Source of the DNA: Madurella fahalii
Lineage: Eukaryota; Ascomycota; Sordariomycetes; Sordariales
Length of the DNA stretch: 64,000 nucleotides
Reading direction: 5' to 3'
Assembly: GCA_029876055.1 (NCBI GenBank)
Contig: CM056876.1
Coordinates: 2,790,001-2,854,000 of the forward strand
Shown: positions 45,563 to 56,655 of the stretch, piece by piece
Position numbering within the stretch: position 1 is the stretch's first letter
Layout: every line of letters begins with the position of its first letter
The notes under the pieces: model-generated
The model's input: only the letters and a program-made list of their open reading frames with translations
Database searches by the model: none
What the model was told of the DNA's origin: nothing
Made by a program: the position numbers and the translations under genes

Positions 45563-47136
45563 ATGTCGGTCGCGCCACAGTCATATCAGCTCTCCGACTA
45601 CCTGGAGAAGCTGCCCGGGACGACCTTTAGGAAGCTTTACCAGCAGCCGTCGACCGCGTTTGCCATCTTCCGCCGCATGCTCCCCCCACTCGGTAAATGC
45701 TCGTTTTTGTCAAAGTTTTTGATTTATCATGCTTACGCAATCTGCAATCTGCGCAGCCAAGGTCTTTGTCCAGGCCCTCCTCTACATGCCCTCGCCGCTA
45801 CTGCTCTCCGAACTCGATGTATGGGTGCGTGCCGAGGGCAAGATGCAGCGCGACCGCGCCCTGTCGATACTTCGATCCCTCCACATCGTCCAGATCACCC
45901 CGCCGGGGAAAGATAAACCACAAGAGATACAGCTCACCACCAACTTCAGGAACAGCCTCCGTCTAGCGCTCGAAGGCGGCGGGACACACAACAGCTTTGG
46001 CGTGCCGAGCACACTGCCCGTTGACCCTCGAATCGACATCGCCCATCTCGACAATTACGCGCGCAAGAAGTGGGAAGATATTCTACACTACGTCGTCAAC
46101 AGCGTCCCGGTGCACGGCGATGGGGGGAGGGGGCTCCGGCGCGGGACCCAAGGCCAGCGTGAAGGACCTGCTGCTTGCAGGCCGCCTGGTGGAGCGAAGG
46201 CACGACACAAGAGGCGGAGTCGGGATCACACAGGCAGGCTTCACCTTCCTGTTGCAGGAGGCCAACGCGCAGGTCTGGACCCTGCTTCTGCTCTGGCTCG
46301 AAGCGGCCGACCATTCCAAGGCGCAAGGGGGCGCCGAGTCCAAGCCCGACAGCATCGACATGCTCTCTTTCCTCTTCATGCTCGCCTCGCTCGAGCTCGG
46401 CCGCGCCTACGACACAGACGCGCTGACCGAGACGCGGCGCAACATGCTGCCGGCGCTGGTCGATTTCGGCCTCATCTACATCCCGCGCGAGGACACGCGG
46501 CAGTACTTCCCCACGCGCCTGGCCACGACGCTGACGAGCGGGGCGTCGGCGCTGCGGTCCGTCTCGTCGGGCTTCGCGGCCGCCACGGCCAACACGGCGG
46601 GGGACGCGTCGAGCGTCGGGACGACGGCCGCCGAGGCGGCCAACATCAAGGGCTCGGTCATCATCGAGACCAACTACCGCCTGTACGCGTACACGTCGTC
46701 GCCGCTGCAGATCGCCGTGCTCGCCCTCTTCACCCAGCTCAACATGCGCTTCGCCGGCATGGTGACGGGCCGCCTCACGCGCGACTCGATCCGCCGCGCC
46801 ATCGGCTTCGGCATCACGGCAGACCAGATCATCAGCTACCTGGCGGCGCACGCCCACGAGCAGATGGTACGGGCCGCGGCCGCGCTGGGGAGGCCCGTGC
46901 TGCCGCCGACCGTGGTGGACCAGATCCGGCTGTGGCAGCTCGAGAACGAGCGGATGCGGACGACGCCCGGCTTCCTGTTCAAGGACTTTGACTCACCCGA
47001 CGAGTACGCGGCGCTGTGCGCCTATGCCGAGGAGATCGGCGTGCTGGTGTGGCGGAGCGACAGGAGGCGGATGTTTTTTGCGAGCAAGATTGAGCAGTTG
47101 AGGGACTATTTGAAGAGTCGGAAGAAGGCAGAATGA
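45563..47136 (+). CDS. TFB2: TFIIH core subunit Tfb2 (p52), with an apparent 1-nt frameshift
   Basis: Exons 45563-45692 and 45757-47136 encode Tfb2: LSDYLEKLPGTTFRKLYQQPSTAFAIFRR..., WEDILHYVV, VKDLLLAGRLVERR, GITQAGFTFLLQEANAQVWTLLL, NMLPALVDFGLIYIPR, SVIIETNYRLYAYTSSPLQIAVLALFT, and a C-terminal LWQLENERMRTTPGFLFKDFDSPDEY. Tfb2 anchors and stimulates the Ssl2/XPB ATPase in transcription initiation and nucleotide-excision repair. The exon sum is one base over a multiple of three. Frame is lost at the six-G run at 46122-46127, between VVNSVPVHGDG and GSGAGPKAS; five Gs would keep one continuous protein of about 502 aa, near the yeast length. Because the subunit is essential, a sequence error is the likeliest explanation. 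Confidence 0.9.
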
Positions 47137-47650
47137 TTGCGGGAGGAGAGGCTGAGTTGCTTGCTTCCGAGTTCAGGACAGAGAACTGTGAGACAAGTGA
47201 TATTGCGCATTTTATGGAGTTGGTGAGCTATTATCTAAAGGAACGGCGGTCCAGGGCGATAGACGGCGAAAAGCGCTCCGAGAAGAGTGTGAGATCATGG
47301 CTTGGTCTCTATCAAGGATTGGCTGTCATTGCTGGTGGGTGTCTTAAGTATTACATGTGACGCTCTGTGCTTCAAATAGAGGTGCCAATGCAACAACAGC
47401 CCCCTACCGCAACCGAAAAGGCGAATAGAAACAATGTTAATCATCCTCGCTTCCGCCCACGACATGTCCCGGAGTCCATACAGCCGTGGTATCAGATGTA
47501 AACTACACTCCATAACCGGATCGTAGCAAACCACCAGAACAAACCCCAGCACATCCACTATCATCCTCTCCTATTGCGTCTCTATCCCCACCTTCATACA
47601 CACCAAACATTAGGCCATACCCCTCTCCCTCTCCGCGCTCACACAATCTT
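47137..47650. other. Intergenic region between convergent genes
   Basis: It holds the 3' flank of TFB2 and of the minus-strand gene ending at 47651. A short plus frame (47133-47360) overlaps the TFB2 stop and is not supported. Confidence 0.45.
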
Positions 47651-49141
47651 TTACACCCCCCCAACAGATGAAGAAAAAGAAGACGAAGGGGAAGCCAACG
47701 AAAGAGTAGATGACCTCAAAGAAGGCCCAAGCCCTCCCGTACCAGCAAGACTCCTCCTCAGTCGCCGCACCAGCGCCGTCCCGTGTCCCCTAATCCCGCC
47801 GTCCCTCTCTCCTCTTCCTCTTCTTCCTCGATCACCATTTCCCCCATCCCATGCATCATCCCCATCCTCTCTCTCACGAATCCGCACCAAGAGCCGCTCT
47901 CGCGCCTGACCATGCCCCTCAAAGACGACCAAATCATCCATCCTCGCCCCTTTTGGAAGCAGCGATGAGTCGCGTTCCTTGCGCGCATGTAGCACCTGCC
48001 AGGCCGCGAATGACTCGCGCGCCTCGTCTGTGACGCACAGGCTCGCAAGATGAGTCAGAGCGCGGCGAACAACGACTGCGTCGTCTGCACGGGCGACGGT
48101 GAGGTCTCTTTGCTCTCTTCTTTCTTGTTTGTCTTTGGAGTTGGGATTGTGGGCTGCAGTAGTGGTGCTGGTGGTGGCCATGGTGTCGTAGCGTCTGTAG
48201 CGGTAACGGTTGGGGATATGGATGGCGATGCCGGGGCGCATGCCCGGGGGATTGGCGGTGGTGGTGGTGGTGGTTCTAGCCGTCGCAGGTGGTGGAAGGC
48301 CGGCTTTCGGTTCGTAGTAGGGGGCCATGTATGCTGCCGTCTGCAGGATGGCTCCGCTACTAGCGGACTGTGGGATGCGGCTAGTGTATGAAGTGACCCG
48401 GTTTGTGTGGTCTCTAATGGTGCTGAGAAGGGAGAGACTGTCGTGGCTGTCGAGACTAGTTCTCCGGATGAGTCGCTTCACGGCAGAGGCACGAGGATCG
48501 TGCAAGGAGCCGTCCGCGTGCGCCTCTATGAGAAGGGTCAGAGTCTCTGGCTCTAGAAGCTCATTACGAAATCTGTCTTGGAGTGATGCGAACCGGCCGG
48601 TCCAGTATTGTGCTGGCATTGCTGTCGTGACCAGCCGGGGGTCGTCAAGGACTGTCGTCAGCCGTGGGAAAGATGAGGATTTGGTTGCTGATAAAAGGCT
48701 GTTCTGACCTTCGGACGGGTCGCGTTCGCGCGGTTTCCGTGTCAGTCGTAGGAATGGCCCGCGGGTGGTCCCCTGGGCGGGAGTGGCAATACCCGAACCG
48801 GAAGACTCCCCGCTCACATTGCGGGCCCTGTTGGTCCTCTGGCTCGTGAGGGAGCCTCGGGAGAAAGACTGAGAAATACTGGAGAAAACGCTAACCGTCC
48901 GGGACTTAGGAATCCCGCATTGCGGCCCGGCGGTGACGATACTTGCTGGTTTGTAGCCATATTCATGACCAGTGAGACTAGTAAAAGGAAGATACACCGC
49001 TTGACCGTTCGTATCAGTCGAAATATTAGATGGCAGTGAGCCGATATGCGTCATTGGGGTGGTGGCCTTGCTCGCTCGGGATGTTGAGGTGGAATTTCGC
49101 CGTCCTGCCGAAGGAGCCTGTTGCGTCGGAGCACTCTCCAT
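47651..49141 (-). CDS. Conserved-looking fungal hypothetical protein, 496 aa
   Basis: A single exon begins MESAPTQQAPSAGRRNS. It has a Ser/Thr/Arg-rich N-terminal half, then a better-ordered segment (AMPAQYWTGRFASLQDRFRNELLEP, residues about 178-205) that I recall from uncharacterised Pezizomycotina proteins. After a low-complexity Thr/Ala stretch a helical region follows (ALTHLASLCVTDEARESFAAWQ) with a charged, Ser-rich tail. No catalytic or binding motif is seen. Its first 91 bases overlap the end of the upstream ORF 49051-49518 in another frame. It may be a second exon of a gene starting at 49518 if a splice or indel is hidden in the overlap. Confidence 0.7.
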   Translation of the reverse strand: MESAPTQQAPSAGRRNSTSTSRASKATTPMTHIGSLPSNISTDTNGQAVYLPFTSLTGHEYGYKPASIVTAGPQCGIPKSRTVSVFSSISQSFSRGSLTSQRTNRARNVSGESSGSGIATPAQGTTRGPFLRLTRKPRERDPSEGQNSLLSATKSSSFPRLTTVLDDPRLVTTAMPAQYWTGRFASLQDRFRNELLEPETLTLLIEAHADGSLHDPRASAVKRLIRRTSLDSHDSLSLLSTIRDHTNRVTSYTSRIPQSASSGAILQTAAYMAPYYEPKAGLPPPATARTTTTTTANPPGMRPGIAIHIPNRYRYRRYDTMATTSTTTAAHNPNSKDKQERREQRDLTVARADDAVVVRRALTHLASLCVTDEARESFAAWQVLHARKERDSSLLPKGARMDDLVVFEGHGQARERLLVRIREREDGDDAWDGGNGDRGRRGRGERDGGIRGHGTALVRRLRRSLAGTGGLGPSLRSSTLSLASPSSSFSSSVGGV

Positions 49142-49518
49142 TCGTGGAAAGCGGCCTCAGCAAGGAAAATGATCCAGAGGACAACCTTCAGGAAGAGGTT
49201 AATTCCCGTAAAAAAAAGTAACCGAAAGATTAGGCCAGCGAAGACAAGCCAGAGTTTTGCTAGTTCTACCAGAATCCCGTAGTTGACGTAGACTGCGTTG
49301 AGAGATGAGTGGATCAAGGCGACTGCGACGCGAATCGTGCACCGCAAGATTTCACCTAAGACGGCAACCAAATCGGTTGGAAGGCTAGGAACAGTTCGCG
49401 ACTCTGCGGCCCTGTCGTTTGTACCTTGTTGTCGATGACTCTCGGTAGCCTCTTTAGACACGACAACCCCGGCGATAGGTTGGGGCTGGATACGCTGGCT
49501 CGAAGCCAGACTGCTCAT
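49051..49518 (-). CDS. Small membrane protein ORF, 155 aa
   Basis: The frame starts MSSLASSQRIQPQ and encodes a polar 45-residue N-terminus, then about three hydrophobic stretches (VAVLGEILRCTIRVAVALIH, LWLVFAGLIFRLLFFTGINLFL, VVLWIIFLAEAAF) and a basic tail (RVLRRNRLLRQ). It overlaps the 47651-49141 frame. The two could be separate genes, one gene with an unrecognised intron or indel, or a two-ORF transcript. No family is recognised. Confidence 0.55.
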   Translation of the reverse strand: MSSLASSQRIQPQPIAGVVVSKEATESHRQQGTNDRAAESRTVPSLPTDLVAVLGEILRCTIRVAVALIHSSLNAVYVNYGILVELAKLWLVFAGLIFRLLFFTGINLFLKVVLWIIFLAEAAFHEWRVLRRNRLLRQDGEIPPQHPERARPPPQ

Positions 49519-50380
49519 GGCGAGTTAGAAAGAAATGCCGGATTTGTTGTCAAGGTTTGTAGATACGGCAAGTGTCACAGCAGCTGGGAGAGGCTGAGGG
49601 ATTAAAAGTGAAGCTAAGGTGGCCGCCGATGACAAAAAGTCCGCCGGGTTCTTCTTGGGGGATTTTTTTGGGGGGGGGGGGGGTTGGTTTGGTTTCTTGG
49701 ATAACACACCTTCCTCAAGATGCCTGGCAATACCGGTCAACTTTCAATATCTGGGAGCGGGAACCGACAATGCAAGGCAGTAACCATCAGTATCGGTCCG
49801 GGCCGAATGGCGGTGGTAGGAAGGTGCAGTTGGCGATGTTCGTGATGTTCGTTGGGAGAGGGGCAAGTGCTCAGGTAGAGCAATTGATGCAGGTAATTGA
49901 CAGGCTGGGAATGAGTAGCCGAGAGATGAGTGGACAAAATATAAGGAAAAAAGAAAAAAGAAAGAAAGAAAGCAAGAAACGAAAGAGCATCAATGATGGA
50001 AGGTAAATTACGGCGGAGCGGAACGTCGTTGTGCCCGCGGTAACGGTTCGAGGAAGTGACTCGAAGTACAACGTTTTCCACCACAACACCTACACGCACT
50101 TGCTGTGTACATGCTCAAGTCAACACGGTTAGTCCCTCTGCTCCATGTAAGAGTAAGTTAGAAGTGTAATGTACTTGATCGTCATGATAAGCAACGTGTG
50201 CCCGAATCAACGCCCACGCCTATGCTACGCCTGAACGGAGCAAGTACGCCCTCCTCTACCGTCACACACCTAGTTCAATGCACTCCCGTCCCAGACCTAA
50301 TGCTCCTGCTACCTCCCACAAATGTGCAAGATGATGCAACCGTTGTCGTAATAACAATCTCACCCGGCTCAAGACTACGT
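49519..50380. other. Intergenic region with a G14 homopolymer
   Basis: A run of seven T followed by 14 G lies at 49663-49683, and a purine-rich AAAGAAAG stretch at about 49945-49985. No gene is supported; the plus frame 49572-50006 is low complexity. Confidence 0.5.
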
Positions 50381-51529
50381 CTAGAGCATCGCGTTGCCAT
50401 TTCGCGGCGCCGGATCCGACTCCCACCCGTCAATCTTAAATCTAAACGTCTCATCTCCGGACCCTCTCGGGATGGGGTTTCCATTGGGATCCCAGAGAGC
50501 GCGCTCCGTGTACGTAACGTTGCCGTCCCAGTCCACAAGGATGACCGTCTGCCGTTGCGTTCCGTAGAGCCCCGTCTGGAACCCGTTTGGCTGATCACCC
50601 GGCCGTGCAACGGTCGTGAGGGCCTCGGCGGCGGGGGAATTGTGTCCCTTCTCCTTCACGTGACTCCGGTGTTGCGCTTCGCTCATCTCCTTCTGGTGCT
50701 CCTCGCCGCCAAATGCTGGGATAAAGATGGAGTCCTTCAGCAGGGCGATGCCTTCCTCCAGGTCGATGGTATGATCGGATGGGAAGTTGTCCACATCCAA
50801 GATGTTGAAGAGCGAGTCTACGAGATCCTTCTCCGTGCTCTCGCTGCCTGATGTGGCGGCGGCGGCATCGTTTAGCATATTGATGCCGTCGCGGATCTTA
50901 GGCCATACCGAGGCGCTGTTCTCGGCACTCGGTTCGAGGTAGGTGGCATTGCTCAGACCATAGGCGGCGCCGCGCTGCCCACAAATCCAGGGAACTTGGC
51001 CGACGTGGTCACAGCGATTCGAGATGATAGCCAAAGGTTCGACATTCCTCTCCCCCTTCACCTTGCGCAGCTTGCCGCAGATCAGCGAGAAGCCGCCAAC
51101 CCCCTTGACGCCGCCGTCCTCCAGCATGCGATGCACAAACTGCGCCGTCGGCTCGGCTGGGTCAGCGCGCAGCCAGGCCGTCACCATGCCGCCACGGCTG
51201 CGCTTGGCGTGCACCGGATGCGCAGCATCGTGGGTATCCAACTCGCGGTAGTTGGTCAGTACGGCAAAGTTGCCGCCCTTGGTTATGCCTAGCCACGTTC
51301 CTTGCTCGGCCCGTTGCAGGTCCCGGCTTGAGAGGACATGGATATCACCGGGCTGGTCGGTTGTCCTAAGCCCGTTCGGTCCTTTTGCCGACCCGTTAGT
51401 GGCGTGCGACTCTGGCGTGGCAGTCCACCAGTGCGGTCTGCTGGTCGGCCGGAGAATGTACTCGTCTCGGTTGTCGAGCACGATCAGTGCATACTTGGGG
51501 TGCGCCGTCGTAACGAGGACGATGCACAT
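50381..51529 (-). CDS. TANGO2 / NRDE-domain protein, 382 aa
   Basis: A single exon starts MCIVLVTTAHPKYALIVLDNRDEYILRPTSRP, which is the hallmark start of the TANGO2 (Ser/Thr-rich NRDE) family. The initiator-adjacent Cys and the NRDE-like NRDEY box lie at residues 2 and 20-24. Further motifs are EQGTWLGITKGGNFAVLTNYRE, SRGGMVTAWL, GGFSLICG, YGLSNATY and, near the end, RQTVILVDWDGNVTYTERALW. The family is linked to Golgi/ER organisation and to heme or lipid handling in mitochondria; the exact activity is unresolved. The inner Met is chosen because the family begins MC. Confidence 0.92.
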   Translation of the reverse strand: MCIVLVTTAHPKYALIVLDNRDEYILRPTSRPHWWTATPESHATNGSAKGPNGLRTTDQPGDIHVLSSRDLQRAEQGTWLGITKGGNFAVLTNYRELDTHDAAHPVHAKRSRGGMVTAWLRADPAEPTAQFVHRMLEDGGVKGVGGFSLICGKLRKVKGERNVEPLAIISNRCDHVGQVPWICGQRGAAYGLSNATYLEPSAENSASVWPKIRDGINMLNDAAAATSGSESTEKDLVDSLFNILDVDNFPSDHTIDLEEGIALLKDSIFIPAFGGEEHQKEMSEAQHRSHVKEKGHNSPAAEALTTVARPGDQPNGFQTGLYGTQRQTVILVDWDGNVTYTERALWDPNGNPIPRGSGDETFRFKIDGWESDPAPRNGNAML

Positions 51530-52840
51530 GGCTGCTATTTGGTGTGCTTGCTTGCGTAAAGAGGCTGTTGTGTGGCGTCGTGTTCCGTCAATCACAGACA
51601 AGAAAGTTTTGGCGCGTTCGGCTGCGGATTGGTTTCACTGGTCCTGAATTGCCGAAAATTCTGCTGGTCCCGAAGGGTTGGTAAGACAGCCCTACACCCC
51701 AGTTCGACATGGGCGTTCGACTTTATATCCGCCCCAAAGCTGAAGCCATTGGGCTGCAGGTTCGGGCCGCTCGAGAATCGAAAGGTGCGGGTTCCAAGAT
51801 CAAATCAGACCACGCGCGACATGCGTTGTTGCCCCCGCTAGCCTCGGTCCAGACAACTGCAGTCCATGGCCTGACGAGGTGCAGTACCAGCGGGCCTATG
51901 GAAAAGAAAGGGGCGTGGCATCAAGGTGTAACGTCAGTGGGCTACGGCGAATGTCCAGCTCTCATGGCGCTCGAGTGAAGCTTAATTGCCAACACGGAGA
52001 CTGCAGGGTGGATGCGTCCCAACCAGCGCGCCCGCAATGACAAATGACGGGAATGAACAAGTCGGGTCCATCTGGGCTCCAGATTTCGAGCGAAACGAGA
52101 ATAACACAACCCACGGCACCCAACTTACATGGACTGTGTGGGGCTCCGCCCGCAACCAGTGCGGGGGTCCAGCCGAGGAAGGGGGATGCTAGCATGTCAG
52201 TCGTGGAAGATTGATTAGGTCATGGCAATTGGTTTCGCCCGCGTCATCCTTCTTGATTCCAAAGTGTCCAGCCCAGGAACGGTATCTCAAGAGACAGCAA
52301 GCCAGAAATTCAACGTCGTTTACAGTGAGAGTAGTGCGACCTTTCGTTACAAACAATCCCGCTCCTCCACTGCTGTACCTGAGGAACCCTCAAAGACGCA
52401 AGCTCCGATGACGAATCAGCACCAAGCGTTTGCCATGTTTGCTTCGAATGCAGAATGCATTGCCCACATGCTGCTGGGCCAAGAACAGTTGAGTGGACCC
52501 TTCGAGTTGGCCCGATCTCAGCCCGGCGGCGGATAAAAGGTTGGACGGCGCCTGTGACGTGACGCCAACGGCCTTCTGTGACTGTCTAGCCAATCACATC
52601 TATCTTTCTCAGGCCGTCTTGGGTTTGTTGCAGGCCTCGTTTTGTGCCACTGCGGGGTCACTTACAGTGCCGGAGAAAAACTCTGATTGACTCACTCAGA
52701 AACCGAGGGGCAGAGGGACTGACTATTTCAGCGACATCGGCTGCCAGTCTTCTAAAAACATTTCCCTGCATCTTCTTTAAAAACAGTTCGCTCGAAGGCA
52801 TTGCTATCGCAGCAGGGATACAGACAGACCAACCGACACA
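51530..52840. other. Intergenic region between divergent genes
   Basis: It separates the TANGO2 and homocitrate synthase starts and holds both promoters. Short frames (for example plus 52222-52536) have no features. The last 150 bases form a CT/AC-rich leader of the synthase gene. Confidence 0.5.
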
Positions 52841-55152
52841 ATGTGCGGCACAAATAGCACCAACGGCGCCAACGGCGCAAGCAATGGCGTATGTCGTTCA
52901 GCTTCCAGCGCTCGATTAGGATCCCTTATCGACAACCGCCCGACCGCCATGATACTGATATCCGTGGTTCCCTAGGGCGCTCGTTTCCGGTCCAACCCTT
53001 ACCAGCCCGTCGGCGACTTCCTGTCCAACGTCAGCAATTTCAAGATTATCGAGTCGACTCTGCGTGGTCTGTACCCCAGAGACAAGCCCACCTTGGCTGT
53101 CTGCCACTAACTCCCCGGTTAGAGGGCGAGCAATTCGCCAACGCCTACTTCGACACCGAGACCAAGATTAAGATGTTAGTATCCCAAGCCAGCAAACCGC
53201 AAATACGCATGAATAAACCGAACTGACCCCGTTTTCTTCTTTTTAACCAGTGCCAAGGGTACGGCATCCTGATGCCCCGCTTGACCGTTGCGAGCCACTG
53301 ACCCCGAAGCCCCTGAACAGCCCTCGATGCGTTTGGCGTTGACTACATCGAATTGACCTCGCCCGCTGCCTCGGAGCAGTCGCGCAAGGACTGCGAGGCC
53401 ATCTGCAAGCTTGGCCTGAAGGTACGCCCCCTGCCCACTCGTTAAATCACATGGAATTGCCGGCTAATCGCCCACTCCAGGCCAAGATCCTCACACGTGA
53501 GTCACCGATCTCGGCGCACTATCTTTATGCCCACAAACTGACGCCCCACAAGACGTCCGCTGCGACATGCGCGATGCCAAGCTCGCTGTCGAGACTGGCG
53601 TCGATGGCCTGGACGTCGTGATTGGTACCTCCAGCTTCCTCCGCGAACACAGCCATGGCAAGGATATGGCCTACATCGAGAAGACCGCCATCGAGGTCAT
53701 CGAGTACATCAAGTCCAAGGGTCTCGAAGTGCGATGTGAGTCGGCTTTTCTTCTTACCTCTTCGCAACTGCCGGGCCCCACTGCGTCGTCTGTCTGGCCA
53801 ACAGCGCCGGACTTCGGGGACGATGGGACGAACCCTGGAAGTCCAGATTGCAACAACAAGTGCCGTTTGGCAAGGGGAGAAACACTGCCAATGACACCCG
53901 TTGCATTGCACAGCCATCGCGGCGCTTCACGGGTGTGCCAGCTGCTCCCTTTTGCTCGCTTTCCAATCTACCGCCAACTGGAGCCACAATTCGTTCTACG
54001 GTTCAGTGCTGACAATCGGCAGTCTCCAGCGAGGATTCTTTCCGCTCCGACCTGGTCGATCTCCTGTCCTTGTACAGGGCCGTTGACAAGGTTGGCGTCA
54101 ACCGTGTTGGTATCGCCGATACCGTCGGCTGCGCGTCCCCGAGACAGGTCTACGACGTATGTGCTTGTCGGATACGATTGTTCAGTACTATTCACTAATG
54201 CTGCTGATAGCTTGTCCGGACGCTAAGAGGCGTCGTTTGTACGTCCTTCGGACCCTACCGTTGGATGAAGCACTATGCTGACTTAGTTTAGCATGCGATA
54301 TCGAGACGCATTTCCACGACGATACCGGCTGCAGTATCGCCAACGCGTATGTAGTCCAGCCAGCCAAGATTCCTTACCGAGATGCTAATTTGTGCCAGCT
54401 TCTGCGCTCTTGAGGCCGGTGCTACCCATATCGACACCAGTGTGCTTGGCAGTGAGTGACCCCCTAGCTCATTCTTTCGGTATGGTAGGTAGCTCACCGT
54501 ATTCGCGCAGTTGGCGAGCGTAATGGCATCACTCCTCTTGGCGGTCTCTTGGCCCGCATGGTGGTGACGAGCCCCGAGTACGTCAAGAGCAAGTATAAGC
54601 TTCACATGCTCAAGGAGGTAAGCGGTGCAAACCCACTTGCCGCATCGGTTCATGGCTGACTTGTCGTAGATCGAGGACATGGTTGCCGAGGCTGTTGAAG
54701 TGAACACGCCTTTCAACAACCCAATTACCGGCTTCTGCGCCTTCACCCACAAGGCTGGCATCCACGCCAAGGCAATCCTCAACAACCCCAGCACATACGA
54801 GATTCTGAACCCGGCAGACTTTGGTCTGACCCGCTATGTCCACTTCGCGTCGCGCCTGACGGGCTGGAACGCGGTCAAGACCAGAGTCGGACAACTCGGC
54901 TTGTCCATGACCGACGATCAGGTCAAGGAAGTGTACGTATGCCCAAGCTATCGATGGAGCTGGCTTAGAGCTGACCTACTTGTCTGCAGCACTGCCAAGA
55001 TCAAGGCTCTAGCTGATGTGCGGCCGATTGCTATTGACGACGCCGATTCGATTATCCGGAGCTTCCACCTGGGCCTGAGTGAGCAGCCCGGCAAGGCCCC
55101 GCCCGTTGAGATACAAAATGGCGAGCCGGTGGAAGTCACGAACGTGGCATAG
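52841..55152 (+). CDS. LYS20: Homocitrate synthase, 433 aa, 14 exons
   Basis: It condenses 2-oxoglutarate and acetyl-CoA to homocitrate, the first step of fungal lysine synthesis. Exons: 52841-52888, 52976-53066, 53123-53174, 53251-53258, 53321-53421, 53481-53496, 53553-53735, 54023-54156, 54211-54238, 54292-54346, 54399-54451, 54511-54617, 54670-54932, 54990-55152; they sum to 1302 nt in frame. The DRE-TIM signature is present: ESTLREGEQFANAYF, ELTSPAASEQSRKDC, VVIGTSSFLREHSHGKDM, RFSSEDSFRSD, GIADTVG, ETHFHDDTGCSIANA, DTSVLGIGERNGITPLGG and FTHKAGIHAKA. Exon 4 is only 8 nt and exon 6 only 16 nt; both are required for IAKA-LDAFG and AKILTH. Feedback inhibition by lysine is usual for the family. 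Confidence 0.96.
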
Positions 55153-56655
55153 AACCGCACAAAGCAGGTTGCGTTGTACGAGGGGTTTCCGTTACTTGGC
55201 CACATCATTTTCGGAGTTGAATGCGTATCAGGGAAAAGCGCAATGCTTGGTTCACGAATCTTTTTCGCATAGTATACCATTTCCGGAACGCAAAAGTTCT
55301 GCATGGTATTAGGGAGATCAAGAAAAAAGAGGCAAAACGGTTGGCTTGAGTTGTCGAGCACTTATTACTTCCCTCGAGTGTCCCTATGGATGTGTGTATG
55401 CTCGTGTCCGTCGACTCTCGCGCCGTCGGCAGCCAATGACAGGCGGCATTACCTGTAATCGGCGGAAGGATCCGAACCGGTTGGATCTTACCATTCTGGT
55501 GGGACATACCCTTGGCCACTTTGGGTAAGATTAACCTGCGAGCTTCGCAGAACAGGGGCTTCAATAACAACGGAAACCGGAACAATGCATAGTTAGCCAT
55601 GGTCACAGTCGATGCCAACGCGTATGGAAATCTCGAGGCAATAGATCGCCGCGAAGTCTACGTGTTGCGGCAGTTTGTGTCTAATCGACGTCATCGTGCA
55701 TAAGTACTGCAGCTGGAAGAACCCTTCGGACAGCTGCAAGAGCCGTATCCTGGATCTCAATTCCGATGGATAAGGCTGTGATGTCTCGTATCCATCCATC
55801 TGGGCCGTAGCAGATCGCGCACATGCGCTACCGGTCAAGTTACTGCTGTGTGAGCAAGGCAGTGGGGTTTTGGGGCTGCCTAATAATTAAGGTAGGACAA
55901 CAGGATCCCAGGCATAGCAGCGAGCAAAACGCCTAAGAGGGCTGCGGCCTAAGCGCAAGATGGGTGTTGCCAGGTTGTCCTGGGTGTTCTCATTCTTCAT
56001 CGCCTTTGCATGTGGCCGCTCGAGCCCCTTAGCCGAGGAGAAAACGCCCCAAGCGGTAATGTCTGTTAAGTTTCCTATCTATATCTGGGGTAGTCTTTAA
56101 CGTAGGCTAACGGAAGGGATCGCAAGCAAAACATCCACCCTGTTCCCTCCGCTGGCTACGTCCGAAAAGCTCGTTCAACCTCAGCAGCTCAATAACCCTA
56201 GAAAGCTTGTTTCAGCGCCGGGCGATCATTCAAAAACTCGAATCGCTGCACTTTCTCTCTTGTGGTATGTACCGAGCTGTTGGCCTGAGGACTGAGTGGG
56301 GTCTGCTGCTTGGAAAACGAGCCGTCAATCTGTGACACGGGCCACTGGAATCGCACCCTGGCCGTCTTGGCTGCCTCCCCTCCTGCGCCCCCCTGCTATT
56401 TCAGTCACATCAACCCCCGTCTTGTGTCGTCATCCGACCAACAACTTGGACTTCGAGGCCACCGGACTCTGTCCTCCCTTCCACACCCCTCTTCGCTTGC
56501 CCTCAAAAATCCATCTGATAAATCCCCCTCAGAGAAAAGCAGAGGAACACGGAAACCGTCGACAATTTTCGGAGCGAAGCATTCCAGGCTTGTGCACTCA
56601 GCCTGTGCTCCTCGTTTTCTCGACCCCGCTTCAGCTCGCCCGTCTGATCCTTACC
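55153..56655. other. Intergenic region and long leader
   Basis: It holds the 3' end of homocitrate synthase and the promoter of the next gene. From about 56296 a plus frame is open upstream of and in frame with the 56656 start, but it looks like CT-rich leader sequence. Nothing else is supported. Confidence 0.45.

Noticed and set aside
46096..46857. 253-codon minus ORF opposite TFB2
   Set aside because: Antisense shadow of a GC-rich coding exon with an Arg-rich, low-complexity translation.
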